DNA from: Aquaspirillum sp. LM1 | Lineage (GTDB): Bacteria > Pseudomonadota > Gammaproteobacteria > Burkholderiales > Aquaspirillaceae | Reading direction: 5' to 3' | Assembly (NCBI RefSeq): GCF_002002905.1 | Contig: NZ_CP019509.1 | Coordinates: 3,882,001 to 3,946,000 of the forward strand | DNA length: 64,000 nucleotides | Shown: piece by piece, positions 56,561-64,000 of the stretch | Layout of the letters: the number at the start of each line of letters is the position of its first letter | Position numbering within the stretch: position 1 is the stretch's first letter | Translations under genes and position numbers: made by a program | The notes under the pieces: generated by a model | The model's database searches: none | What the model was told of the DNA's origin: nothing | What the model saw: the letters and a program-made list of their open reading frames with translations, nothing else

Positions 56561-59500
56561 ATGGCGGACAAGACAGAACTGGGCTGCGGCCTGATGGTGT
56601 GGCAGGGCAACCGGCTGGAAGACCTGCGCGACCTGCTGCTGGGCTGGCTGGCGCGCCAGCCGCTGGCCCCGCTGGAAAACGATGTGTTTCTGGTACAAAG
56701 CCAGGGCATGGGCCAGTGGCTGAAGCTGGCGCTGGCCGGAGAATCCGGGGTCAGCGCAGCGGTGAGCATGCAGCTGCCAGCGCAGTTTCTCTGGCGCGCC
56801 TACCGCCGGGTGCTGGGCGAGGCCGCCGTGCCGGAGCGCTCGGCGCTGGACCGGGAGGCATTGATCTGGCGCATCTTGCGGCTGCTGCCCACCCTGCAGG
56901 ATCAGCCGGTATTTGCCCCGTTGCAGCATTTTTTGCGCGACGATGGCGACGGGCGCAAGCGCTACCAGCTGGCGGGCAAGCTGGCCGAGCTGTTCGACCA
57001 ATACCAGGTGTACCGCGCCGACTGGCTGCTGGACTGGCAGGCCGGCGCAGACCAGCTGCGCCTGGCCCCGGATACCGCGACCAGCCGGGCGATTCCCACC
57101 GATCAGCATTGGCAGCCAGCCTTGTGGCGCGCCGTGCTGGCGGATATTGCCGCACAGGGCGGCAACCCGGCAGGCCGCGCCAGCATTCACCGCCAGTTTA
57201 TCGATGCCCTGGCGGGCCTGACCGCCAGGCCCGCCGGCCTGCCGCGCCGGGTGGTGGTATTTGGTATTTCGTCGCTGCCGCAGCAGGTGATTGAAGCGCT
57301 GGCGGCGCTGGGTCAGCATAGTCAGGTGGTGCTGGTGGCGCATAATCCCTGCCAGCATTACTGGGGCGACCTGGCCGACCGCCAGGCGGTGGCGCGCCGG
57401 CTGGCGCGACGCAGCCCACAGGCGCGCTTGCCAGCGCTGGACAGCCTGCACGCCGACAATCAGCCGCTGCTGGCGGCCTGGGGCCGGCATGGGCGGGATT
57501 TTTTGGGTTTGCTGGATCGCTACGACCAGCCGGAGGACGAGCAGGCCGCGCTGGCCGGCGTGGCCGAGCGGATCGACCTGTTCATCCCGCCCAGCGCCGA
57601 CACCCTGCTGGGCCAGCTGCAGCATGGCATGTTCGACCTCACCCCGCCGCCGGCCACCCCGGCAGAGCGCCAGCCGGTGGCGGCAGAGGATCTGTCGGTG
57701 CGTTTTCATCTGGCGCACAGCCGCCAGCGCGAAGTGGAAATCCTCCACGACCAGCTTCTGGCCTACTGCGAAGCCGCCCAGGCTGCCGGCACGCCGCTGG
57801 CCCCGCGTGACATGGTGGTGATGGTGCCCGATGTAGCAGCGTATGCGCCGCATGTGCGCGCGGTGTTTGGCCGGATTCCGCCCGGCGACCCGCGCCATCT
57901 GCCGTTTACCCTGGCCGACCGCAGCGCGCGCGACAGCGCGCCGCTGCTGCGCGCGCTGGACACGCTGCTGGCCAGCCCGCACACCCGGTTTACCGTCAGC
58001 GAGGTATTCGACCTGCTCGACGCGCCCGCCCTGGCACGGCGCTTTGACCTGCCGGCAGAGACGCTGCCGCGTTTGCGCCAGTGGGCGGAACAGTCGGGCA
58101 TTCGCTGGGGGCTGGACGCCGGGCAGCGCGCCCGGCTGGCCCTGCCCGACGGCTTGCAGCAAAACAGCTGGCAATTTGGCCTGGAGCGCCTGCTGCTGGG
58201 CTACGCGGTGGGCGATGGCGACGCCTGGCAGCAGCGCATTCAGCCCTGCGACGAGGCCGCCGGCCTGGAAGTGGCCGCGCTGGGGCCATTGGCCCAGCTG
58301 ATTGACCGCCTGCGCCACTGGGCCGGGGTATTGACCGAACCGGCCAGCCCGCGCCACTGGGGCGAGCGGCTGCGCCAGCTGCTGGCCGATTTTTTACTGC
58401 CGGTGGACGATCAGGAGCGGCGGATTCTGCTGCGGCTGGACAGCGCGCTGGCCAGCTGGCTGGAAGCCTGCGCCGACGCCGGGCTGGACGATGCGCTGCC
58501 ACTGGCGGTGGTGCGTGAAGCCTGGCTGGGTGGGCTGGACGACGCCGCGCCATCGCAGCATTTTCTGGCGGGCGCGGTGAATGTGTGTACGCTGATGCCG
58601 ATGCGGGCGATTCCGTTTCGGGTGGTGTGCCTGCTGGGCATGAACGACGGCGACTATCCACGCCGCCAGCCGCCCAGCGACTTTGACCTGATGGCCCAGC
58701 CCGGCCATGCCCGCCCCGGCGACCGCGCCCGCCGCGACGACGACCGCTATCTGCTGCTGGAGGCCCTGCTGTCGGCCCGCGAACGGCTGTATGTCAGCTG
58801 GGTGGGGCGCAACGCCCGCGACAACAGCCCGCAACCCCCATCGGTGCTGATTGGCCAGTTGCGCGATGTGCTGGCCGCCGGCTGGCGGCTGGCCGGAGAC
58901 GACCCACAGCAGGCCGACAGCGGCACGCGGCTGCTGGCGGCGCTGACCTGCGAACACCCGCTGCAACCGTTCAGCCCGCGCTACTTTGCCGCGCCGCCTG
59001 CCGCCGGGCTGTTTACCTACGCCCACGAATGGCGCGCCGCCCACCACGCGCCCGCTCCGGCTGAAGCGACACTGCCCGCCCTGCTGTCCCCCAGCCCCGC
59101 CACCCTGAGCCTGGCTGACCTGACCCGCTTTTTGCGCCGGCCTGTGGCGCACTTTTTTGCCCGCCGGCTGCGTGTGCAGTTTGATGCCGGCGACGACAGC
59201 CTGCTCGAACACGAACCCTTTACCCTGAACGGTCTGGACAGCTATGCGCTGCGTGAGCGTTTGCTGCACGCCTTGCGCCGGGGCACGCGCGACGGGCAGG
59301 ACCTGGCCGGGACGCTGGCGGCAGAGGCCGGGCGCTGGCAGCGCGAAGGGCTGATGCCCTTGCAGGCCGGGGCCACGCTGTTTGACGGGCTGGCCGCGCA
59401 GGTGGCGCCGCTGTGGCTGCGCTGGCAAGCCTTGCGCGCGCGCTGGCCGCAGGCCCTGCCGCCCGCAGAAGTGACGCTGCCGCTGGCGGGCAGTGTGCAA

Positions 59501-60073
59501 CTGGAAGACTGGGTAGGCGAACGCTACGCCACGCCGTCTGGCGAACACACCATCCGCCTGCTGGCGCTGCCGCATCCCTTGCACCACAGCCAGGGCTGGC
59601 GGCTGGAGCGCTTGCTCGCCCCGTGGCTGACCCATCTGGCCCTGAACGCCAGCGGCCAGCCAACCGCCAGCTGGATTCTGGCCAGCGATGACGACGGCGA
59701 CGGGCTGCACTGGCCCGCCTGGCCGGTGGCCGAGGCCCAGGCGCGGCTGGATCACATCAGCCTGGCGTGGCAGGCCGGGCTGGCCGGGCCGCTGCCGCTG
59801 GCGTGCAAAACCCTGCTGGCTTATCTGCAACATCTGGCGCGCCAGACCGACCGCGACGGCGAAGTGAACGACGATGCCGCCTGGCAGCACGCCAGCCAGG
59901 TGTTTGCCGGCAGCTGGCAACTGCCCGGCGAAGTGGACGGCGACCCGTGCCTGGCGCGGGCGTTTCCGGACTGGCCGGCCTTCAGCCAGGCCCGCACCGA
60001 CGCCGGCACCTGGGCCGAACAGCTTTACCTCCCGCTGTTGCGGGCCACCCTGTTGCCGCCGGAGGCCGCATGA
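56561..60073 (+). CDS. recC: Exodeoxyribonuclease V gamma subunit RecC
   Basis: 1170 residues (E. coli RecC 1122). The Chi-recognition subunit of RecBCD: an inactivated helicase/nuclease scaffold that splits the duplex and scans for Chi. MVWQGNRLEDLRDLL at the N-terminus, LVQSQGMGQWLKLALA, FGISSLPQQVIEALAALG and VCLLGMNDGDYPRR are RecC signatures. The ATG of recB overlaps its stop (ATGA). The start could be M12 (MVWQGN) as in shorter homologues. Confidence 0.94.
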   Translation: MADKTELGCGLMVWQGNRLEDLRDLLLGWLARQPLAPLENDVFLVQSQGMGQWLKLALAGESGVSAAVSMQLPAQFLWRAYRRVLGEAAVPERSALDREALIWRILRLLPTLQDQPVFAPLQHFLRDDGDGRKRYQLAGKLAELFDQYQVYRADWLLDWQAGADQLRLAPDTATSRAIPTDQHWQPALWRAVLADIAAQGGNPAGRASIHRQFIDALAGLTARPAGLPRRVVVFGISSLPQQVIEALAALGQHSQVVLVAHNPCQHYWGDLADRQAVARRLARRSPQARLPALDSLHADNQPLLAAWGRHGRDFLGLLDRYDQPEDEQAALAGVAERIDLFIPPSADTLLGQLQHGMFDLTPPPATPAERQPVAAEDLSVRFHLAHSRQREVEILHDQLLAYCEAAQAAGTPLAPRDMVVMVPDVAAYAPHVRAVFGRIPPGDPRHLPFTLADRSARDSAPLLRALDTLLASPHTRFTVSEVFDLLDAPALARRFDLPAETLPRLRQWAEQSGIRWGLDAGQRARLALPDGLQQNSWQFGLERLLLGYAVGDGDAWQQRIQPCDEAAGLEVAALGPLAQLIDRLRHWAGVLTEPASPRHWGERLRQLLADFLLPVDDQERRILLRLDSALASWLEACADAGLDDALPLAVVREAWLGGLDDAAPSQHFLAGAVNVCTLMPMRAIPFRVVCLLGMNDGDYPRRQPPSDFDLMAQPGHARPGDRARRDDDRYLLLEALLSARERLYVSWVGRNARDNSPQPPSVLIGQLRDVLAAGWRLAGDDPQQADSGTRLLAALTCEHPLQPFSPRYFAAPPAAGLFTYAHEWRAAHHAPAPAEATLPALLSPSPATLSLADLTRFLRRPVAHFFARRLRVQFDAGDDSLLEHEPFTLNGLDSYALRERLLHALRRGTRDGQDLAGTLAAEAGRWQREGLMPLQAGATLFDGLAAQVAPLWLRWQALRARWPQALPPAEVTLPLAGSVQLEDWVGERYATPSGEHTIRLLALPHPLHHSQGWRLERLLAPWLTHLALNASGQPTASWILASDDDGDGLHWPAWPVAEAQARLDHISLAWQAGLAGPLPLACKTLLAYLQHLARQTDRDGEVNDDAAWQHASQVFAGSWQLPGEVDGDPCLARAFPDWPAFSQARTDAGTWAEQLYLPLLRATLLPPEAA

Positions 60074-63000
60074 GCCAGCCACTTGACCCGTTGACCCTGC
60101 CGCTGACCGGCAGCTGGCTGATTGAAGCCAGCGCCGGCACCGGCAAAACCTATACCCTGGCGGCGCTGTACGTGCGCCTGGTGCTGGGCCACGACCCCGA
60201 CGCCAACCCGGCGCAACGCCTGCCACCGTTGTCGCCCGGCCAGATTCTGGTGATGACCTTCACCGAGGCCGCCGCCAGCGAGCTGCGCGAACGCATCCGC
60301 CTGCGCCTGACCGGGCTGGCCGACTGGCTGCGCCGCGACGCACCGGTGGACGAGGCCGATGTATTCAGCCAGGGCCTGCTGGCCAGCCTGGATGCCGATG
60401 GCGGCCTGGGCCGCGAGCAGGCGGCCATCCGCCTGGCGCTGGCGGCGGATTTGCTCGACGACGCGGCGATTTCCACCATCCACAGCTGGTGCCTGCGTAT
60501 GCTGCGCGAACACGCGCTGTACAGCGGCAATCTGTTTGACGAAACCCTGGACCAGGACGACGGCCAGCGCTACCACGAAGCAGTGCGCGACTACTGGCGC
60601 ACCTTTGTGTATCCCTTGTCCGATGCCCAGTTTGCCCTGCTGGCCAGCCACTGGCCGACGCCGGACGCCTTGGCCAACACCCTGCGCCCGCTGCTGGGTG
60701 CGCTGCCGCCGTCCGACTGGCGCGGCCCGCAGGCGCTGGGCCAGGCGCTGACCCGCATTGCCCGCCAACTGGCCGAACTGAAGCAGTCCTGGCCGCGCCA
60801 GCGGGTGGACGAGCTGCGCCAGCTGCTTGCCGGCTGGCAGGCAGACAAACGCTATAACGGCACCCGCCTGCGCAGCGGTACGGTAAGCAAGCTGCTCGAC
60901 GCGCTGGAGGCCTGGGCCAGCACGCCGACACAACACGATCTGGACGCCAGCCTGGATTGGAGCCGGCTGTCGCCCGCCTTTCTGGCCGAAATCTGGAAAA
61001 AAACTGAGCTGCCGCCTGTGGTGCCGGCACTGGAGGCGCTGGCGGCCCTGCCCGCCCAGCTGGAGGCCATCGTGCCGTTTGCCCATGGCGTGCTGGTCCA
61101 TGCCGGCCAGTGGGTAGGCGACAACCTGGCCCGGCACAAGCGCCGTGAAGCGGTGATGGACTTTGACGACCTGCTCACCCGGCTGGATGCCGCCCTGCAC
61201 GGCCCGGATGGCGAGCGGCTGGCCAGTGCCATCCGCCGGCAGTTTCCGGCGGCGCTGGTGGACGAATTCCAGGACACCGACCCGCTGCAATACCGCATGC
61301 TCAACACCCTGTACCCGGTGGCCCAGCCGCTGCCTGGCACCCTGCTGGCGATGATCGGCGACCCGAAACAGGCGATTTACGCCTTTCGCGGTGGCGATAT
61401 CTTTACCTACCTGAACGCCCGCCGCGCCACGGCGGGCCGCCATGTCAGCCTGGGCAGCAATTTCCGTTCGACCACAGCCATGGTGGCGCAGGTCAACCAG
61501 CTGTTTGCCTTTGCCGAACAGCAGCATGCCGCCGGGGCGTTTGCCTTTGCCGATGAAACTGGCGAGCGCCTGCTGCCCTTCGAGCCGGTGCGCGCCGCAG
61601 GCCGCAGCGAGGTGTTGCTGCATCGCGGCCAGCCGCTGGCGGCGCTGAATGTCTGGCTGGATACCACCGCACAGGGGGTGGGCAGCTACCGCGAGCACAT
61701 GGCCGAGCGCTGCGCCGACAGTCTGGTGGCGCTGCTGGCCGGTGGCCAGGCCGGCGACACCGGCTTTGCCCACGCCGATGGCCGTTTTGCCGCGCTGTGT
61801 CCGGCGGATATCGCCATTCTGGTACGCGATGGCAGCGAGGCGCGCAGCGTGCGTCAGGCGCTGGCCCGGCGCGGCGTGCGCACGGTGTATTTGTCCGACC
61901 GCGATTCGGTGTACGCCAGCCGCGAAGCCCAGGACCTGCTGCACTGGCTGCGCGCCTGCGCTGAACCCACCCAGGAGCGCCTGCTGCGCACGGCGCTGGC
62001 CACCGCCACGCTGGATTTGCCCTACGCCCGGCTGGATGCGCTCAACGACGCGCACACCCGCGACTGGGATGCCGAAGTGGAGCGCTTTGTCCGGCTGCAT
62101 GGCTGCTGGCAGCGCGAAGGCATCCTGCCCATGCTGCGCCAGCTGTTGCAGCTGTTTGACCTGCCGGCCCGCTGCCTGACGCGCGAAGGCGGCGAACGCA
62201 CGCTGACCAACCTGCTGCACCTGGCCGAGCTGCTGCATGCCGCCGCCGAGCAGCTGGACGGCGAACAGGCGTTGATTCGGCATCTGGCCGAGCAGATGGC
62301 CCAGCCCGAGCGTGGCGGCGACGAGCGCATGGTGCGGCTGGAAAGCGACGCTGGTCTGGTGCGGGTGGTGACCATCCACAAATCCAAGGGGCTGGAATAC
62401 CCGCTGGTGTGCCTGCCGTTTGCCGCCAGCTACAAGCCGGTGGATGGCAGCCGGCTGACCGCCTACCGCTACCACGACCCACAACCGCCGTATGCCGCCC
62501 GGCTGTCGCTGTTCAAACGCGACGACGAGCGCACCGCGCAAGACCGCGAACGCCTGCAGGAAGACCTGCGCCTGTTTTATGTGGCGGTCACCCGCGCCCG
62601 CCACGCGCTGTGGCTGGGCATTGCGCCGCTGCGTCGGGGCAATCATAAAAACAACACCCTGCATGAAAGCGCGCTGGGCTATCTGCTGACCGGCGGTGCC
62701 ACGCTGGCCGACGCCGACCTGACTGACGCCTGCCTGCGCTGGCTGGATGCTGAACACGCCGGCCCGGCCCGGCTGGCGATCAACCCCGACCTGGGCCACA
62801 GCCCGGCGCGGCTGCCTGCCGACACCGACGCCACCGCCCTGGGCGAGGCCCGGACCTGCCAGCTGACCCCCACGCCGCCCTGGCGGATGAGCAGCTATAG
62901 CGCGCTGATTCTGCGTCTGGAGGGCAGCAGCGCGCCGCTGGCGGAATCCGGCCTGGATGAAGCCGCGCAGGAAATTGCCGAAGATATCCGGCCCAATCTG

Positions 63001-63780
63001 GCCACGCCGGCCAGTGCGGTGGGCGCGGCAAGGTTGGGCGATCTGCCCACCGGGCCGGCCAGCGGGGTATTTGTGCATGGCCTGCTGGAATGGATGGCGC
63101 AGGAAGGCTTTGCCACGCTGGCCGCCCAGCCGGCCCGCCTGCGCGACCGGGTGGCACGCGGCTGCGCCTTGCGCCAGTGGGAATCGCTGATCGAGCCTCT
63201 CTCCCGCCAGCTGGAAGCCTGGCTGCACACCCCGCTGGGCCTGCCCGGCCCAGCGGTGACCCTGGCGCAGCTTGAATGCTATCAACCCGAACTGGAGTTC
63301 TGGTTTGCCGCCCACCAGTTACCCCTGGCCCGGCTCGACCAGCAGGTGCAGCGCATGCTGCTGCCCGGACAGCCACGCCCCCAGCTGCGCACCGACCGGC
63401 TGAACGGCATGCTCAAGGGCTTTGTCGATCTGGTGCTGTGCCACGAAGGCCGCTATTACGTGGTGGACTATAAAACCAACTTTCTTGGGCCGCGCCTGGG
63501 CGACTATGGTGCTGACGCGCTCACTGCCCCGCTGGCCGAAGCGCGCTACGACCTGCAGGCAGCGCTTTACCTGCTGGCGCTGCATCGGCATTTGCGCGAA
63601 CGCCTGCCCGATTACGACTGCGCCCGCCATCTGGGCGGCGCGGTGTATCTGTTCTTGCGCGGCTGGGATGGCGCAGGCCATGGCGTATGGCACGCCTGCC
63701 CCGACGCCGCACAGATTCACGCGCTGGATGCGCTGTTTGCCGGCCAGCCCCTGCCAGGAGCCAACCATGCTGACCTTTGA
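60070..63780 (+). CDS. recB: Exodeoxyribonuclease V beta subunit RecB
   Basis: 1236 residues (E. coli 1180). UvrD-type 3'-5' helicase plus nuclease. Motif I EASAGTGKTYTLAAL, motif II LVDEFQDTDPLQY, motif III GDPKQAIYAFRGGD, motifs V/VI VVTIHKSKGLEYPLV and LFYVAVTRARHALW, and C-terminal nuclease motif GFVDLVLCHEGRYYVVDYKTN (Asp, Asp, Lys) are all intact, so an active enzyme is expected. Begins inside recC's stop and overlaps recD by 14 bases. Confidence 0.96.
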   Translation: MSQPLDPLTLPLTGSWLIEASAGTGKTYTLAALYVRLVLGHDPDANPAQRLPPLSPGQILVMTFTEAAASELRERIRLRLTGLADWLRRDAPVDEADVFSQGLLASLDADGGLGREQAAIRLALAADLLDDAAISTIHSWCLRMLREHALYSGNLFDETLDQDDGQRYHEAVRDYWRTFVYPLSDAQFALLASHWPTPDALANTLRPLLGALPPSDWRGPQALGQALTRIARQLAELKQSWPRQRVDELRQLLAGWQADKRYNGTRLRSGTVSKLLDALEAWASTPTQHDLDASLDWSRLSPAFLAEIWKKTELPPVVPALEALAALPAQLEAIVPFAHGVLVHAGQWVGDNLARHKRREAVMDFDDLLTRLDAALHGPDGERLASAIRRQFPAALVDEFQDTDPLQYRMLNTLYPVAQPLPGTLLAMIGDPKQAIYAFRGGDIFTYLNARRATAGRHVSLGSNFRSTTAMVAQVNQLFAFAEQQHAAGAFAFADETGERLLPFEPVRAAGRSEVLLHRGQPLAALNVWLDTTAQGVGSYREHMAERCADSLVALLAGGQAGDTGFAHADGRFAALCPADIAILVRDGSEARSVRQALARRGVRTVYLSDRDSVYASREAQDLLHWLRACAEPTQERLLRTALATATLDLPYARLDALNDAHTRDWDAEVERFVRLHGCWQREGILPMLRQLLQLFDLPARCLTREGGERTLTNLLHLAELLHAAAEQLDGEQALIRHLAEQMAQPERGGDERMVRLESDAGLVRVVTIHKSKGLEYPLVCLPFAASYKPVDGSRLTAYRYHDPQPPYAARLSLFKRDDERTAQDRERLQEDLRLFYVAVTRARHALWLGIAPLRRGNHKNNTLHESALGYLLTGGATLADADLTDACLRWLDAEHAGPARLAINPDLGHSPARLPADTDATALGEARTCQLTPTPPWRMSSYSALILRLEGSSAPLAESGLDEAAQEIAEDIRPNLATPASAVGAARLGDLPTGPASGVFVHGLLEWMAQEGFATLAAQPARLRDRVARGCALRQWESLIEPLSRQLEAWLHTPLGLPGPAVTLAQLECYQPELEFWFAAHQLPLARLDQQVQRMLLPGQPRPQLRTDRLNGMLKGFVDLVLCHEGRYYVVDYKTNFLGPRLGDYGADALTAPLAEARYDLQAALYLLALHRHLRERLPDYDCARHLGGAVYLFLRGWDGAGHGVWHACPDAAQIHALDALFAGQPLPGANHADL

Positions 63781-64000
63781 CGCACTGTGGACTCTGCTCG
63801 ACACTTGGGAAACCCACCGCTGGCTGCGCCCGCTGGATGGCCGCTTTGCCCGCTTTCTGGCCGAGCTCGATCCGCAGGCGGCACCGGAGCTGTTGCTGGC
63901 TGCCGCACTGGCCAGCCACCAGCTGGGCCGGGGCCATCCCTGTCTGGACCTGAGCACCCTGGCTGCCGGTGCAGCATTGGACCATGTGCTGGGCCTGCCG
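63767..64000 (+). CDS. recD: Exodeoxyribonuclease V alpha subunit RecD (5' part only)
   Basis: The first 78 codons are in the window: MLTFDALWTLLDTWETHRWLRPLDGRFARFL and LLLAAALASHQLGRGHPCLDL. The latter, with the S-x-x-LGRGH-x-CLDL pattern, is the conserved RecD N-terminal domain before the helicase motifs. CAGGAG precedes the ATG at 63767, which lies within the end of recB. RecD is the faster 5'-3' helicase of the complex. Confidence 0.92.
   Translation, partial: MLTFDALWTLLDTWETHRWLRPLDGRFARFLAELDPQAAPELLLAAALASHQLGRGHPCLDLSTLAAGAALDHVLGLP

Noticed and set aside
60025-63315. 1096-codon minus-strand open frame
   Set aside because: Antisense to recB, which has all helicase and nuclease motifs. 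Same reason for the long minus frames opposite recC (56528-58357 and 58394-60226).

Overview
The window is a gene-dense, high-G+C chromosomal segment from a Gram-negative bacterium, most likely a betaproteobacterium of the Neisseriales (Chromobacterium/Vogesella/Chitinibacter-like). The grounds are the nadD-rsfS-rlmH block, a betaproteobacterial-type porin, complete recC-recB-recD, four chemoreceptors in 33 kb and strong GC-rich codon bias. The species is inferred, not proven. No rRNA, tRNA or CRISPR array was seen.

Layout. 1-4.6 kb (all minus): the BepA-like M48 protease (cut by the window edge) and two adjacent lipolytic enzymes, a two-HKD phospholipase D and a GHSRG serine lipase. 4.7-6.0 kb: a sulfur-transport operon (BigR/SqrR-type persulfide repressor plus two YeeE/YedE halves) with a TATATA-N4-TATATA candidate operator. 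6.1-8.4 kb: a MarR-like regulator divergent from pxpBC. 8.6-10.8 kb: beta-carbonic anhydrase, nadD, rsfS, rlmH. 11.0-13.2 kb: a lower-G+C PtuAB (Septu) anti-phage module. 13.7-18.6 kb: a chemoreceptor, oligopeptidase A, a gamma-carbonic anhydrase-like protein and a small exported protein. 18.9-22.3 kb: UDP-GalNAcA synthesis pair (wbpO/wbpP) and a GT9 glycosyltransferase. 22.3-23.8 kb: a protein of two 87-residue repeats and an orphan OmpR-type response regulator.

24-38.8 kb is the metabolic centrepiece, a 3-(hydroxyphenyl)propionate-type meta-cleavage locus: mhpR divergent from mhpB, then a two-component flavin hydroxylase in the place of mhpA, a branched-chain-type substrate-binding protein, mhpD, mhpF, mhpE, a single polypeptide fusing LivH-LivM-LivG, a frameshifted livF, a hemerythrin-MhpC fusion and a porin. 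Together these would carry a phenolic acid across both membranes, hydroxylate it, open the ring and yield succinate, pyruvate and acetyl-CoA.

38.9-46.6 kb carries three chemoreceptors (PAS/Aer-like, four-helix-bundle, sCache), an Rpn nuclease and an AmpG permease. 46.7-53.7 kb is an amine/polyamine-type operon (aminotransferase, APC permease, aldehyde dehydrogenase). Its adjacent AraC-family regulator is split in two by a TnpB-only IS200/IS605-type element; removing 51940-53363 restores a continuous 333-codon reading frame. 53.8-56.4 kb holds an exported LTxxQ-like protein, a WYL regulator and a small periplasmic protein. 56.6-64 kb is recC-recB-recD, with recD running off the window.

Main points for follow-up: the IS-split regulator with a self-matching guide, the hemerythrin-MhpC fusion, the LivHMG fusion beside a frameshifted livF, the hydroxylase replacement in the mhp pathway, the PtuAB island and the paired lipases.
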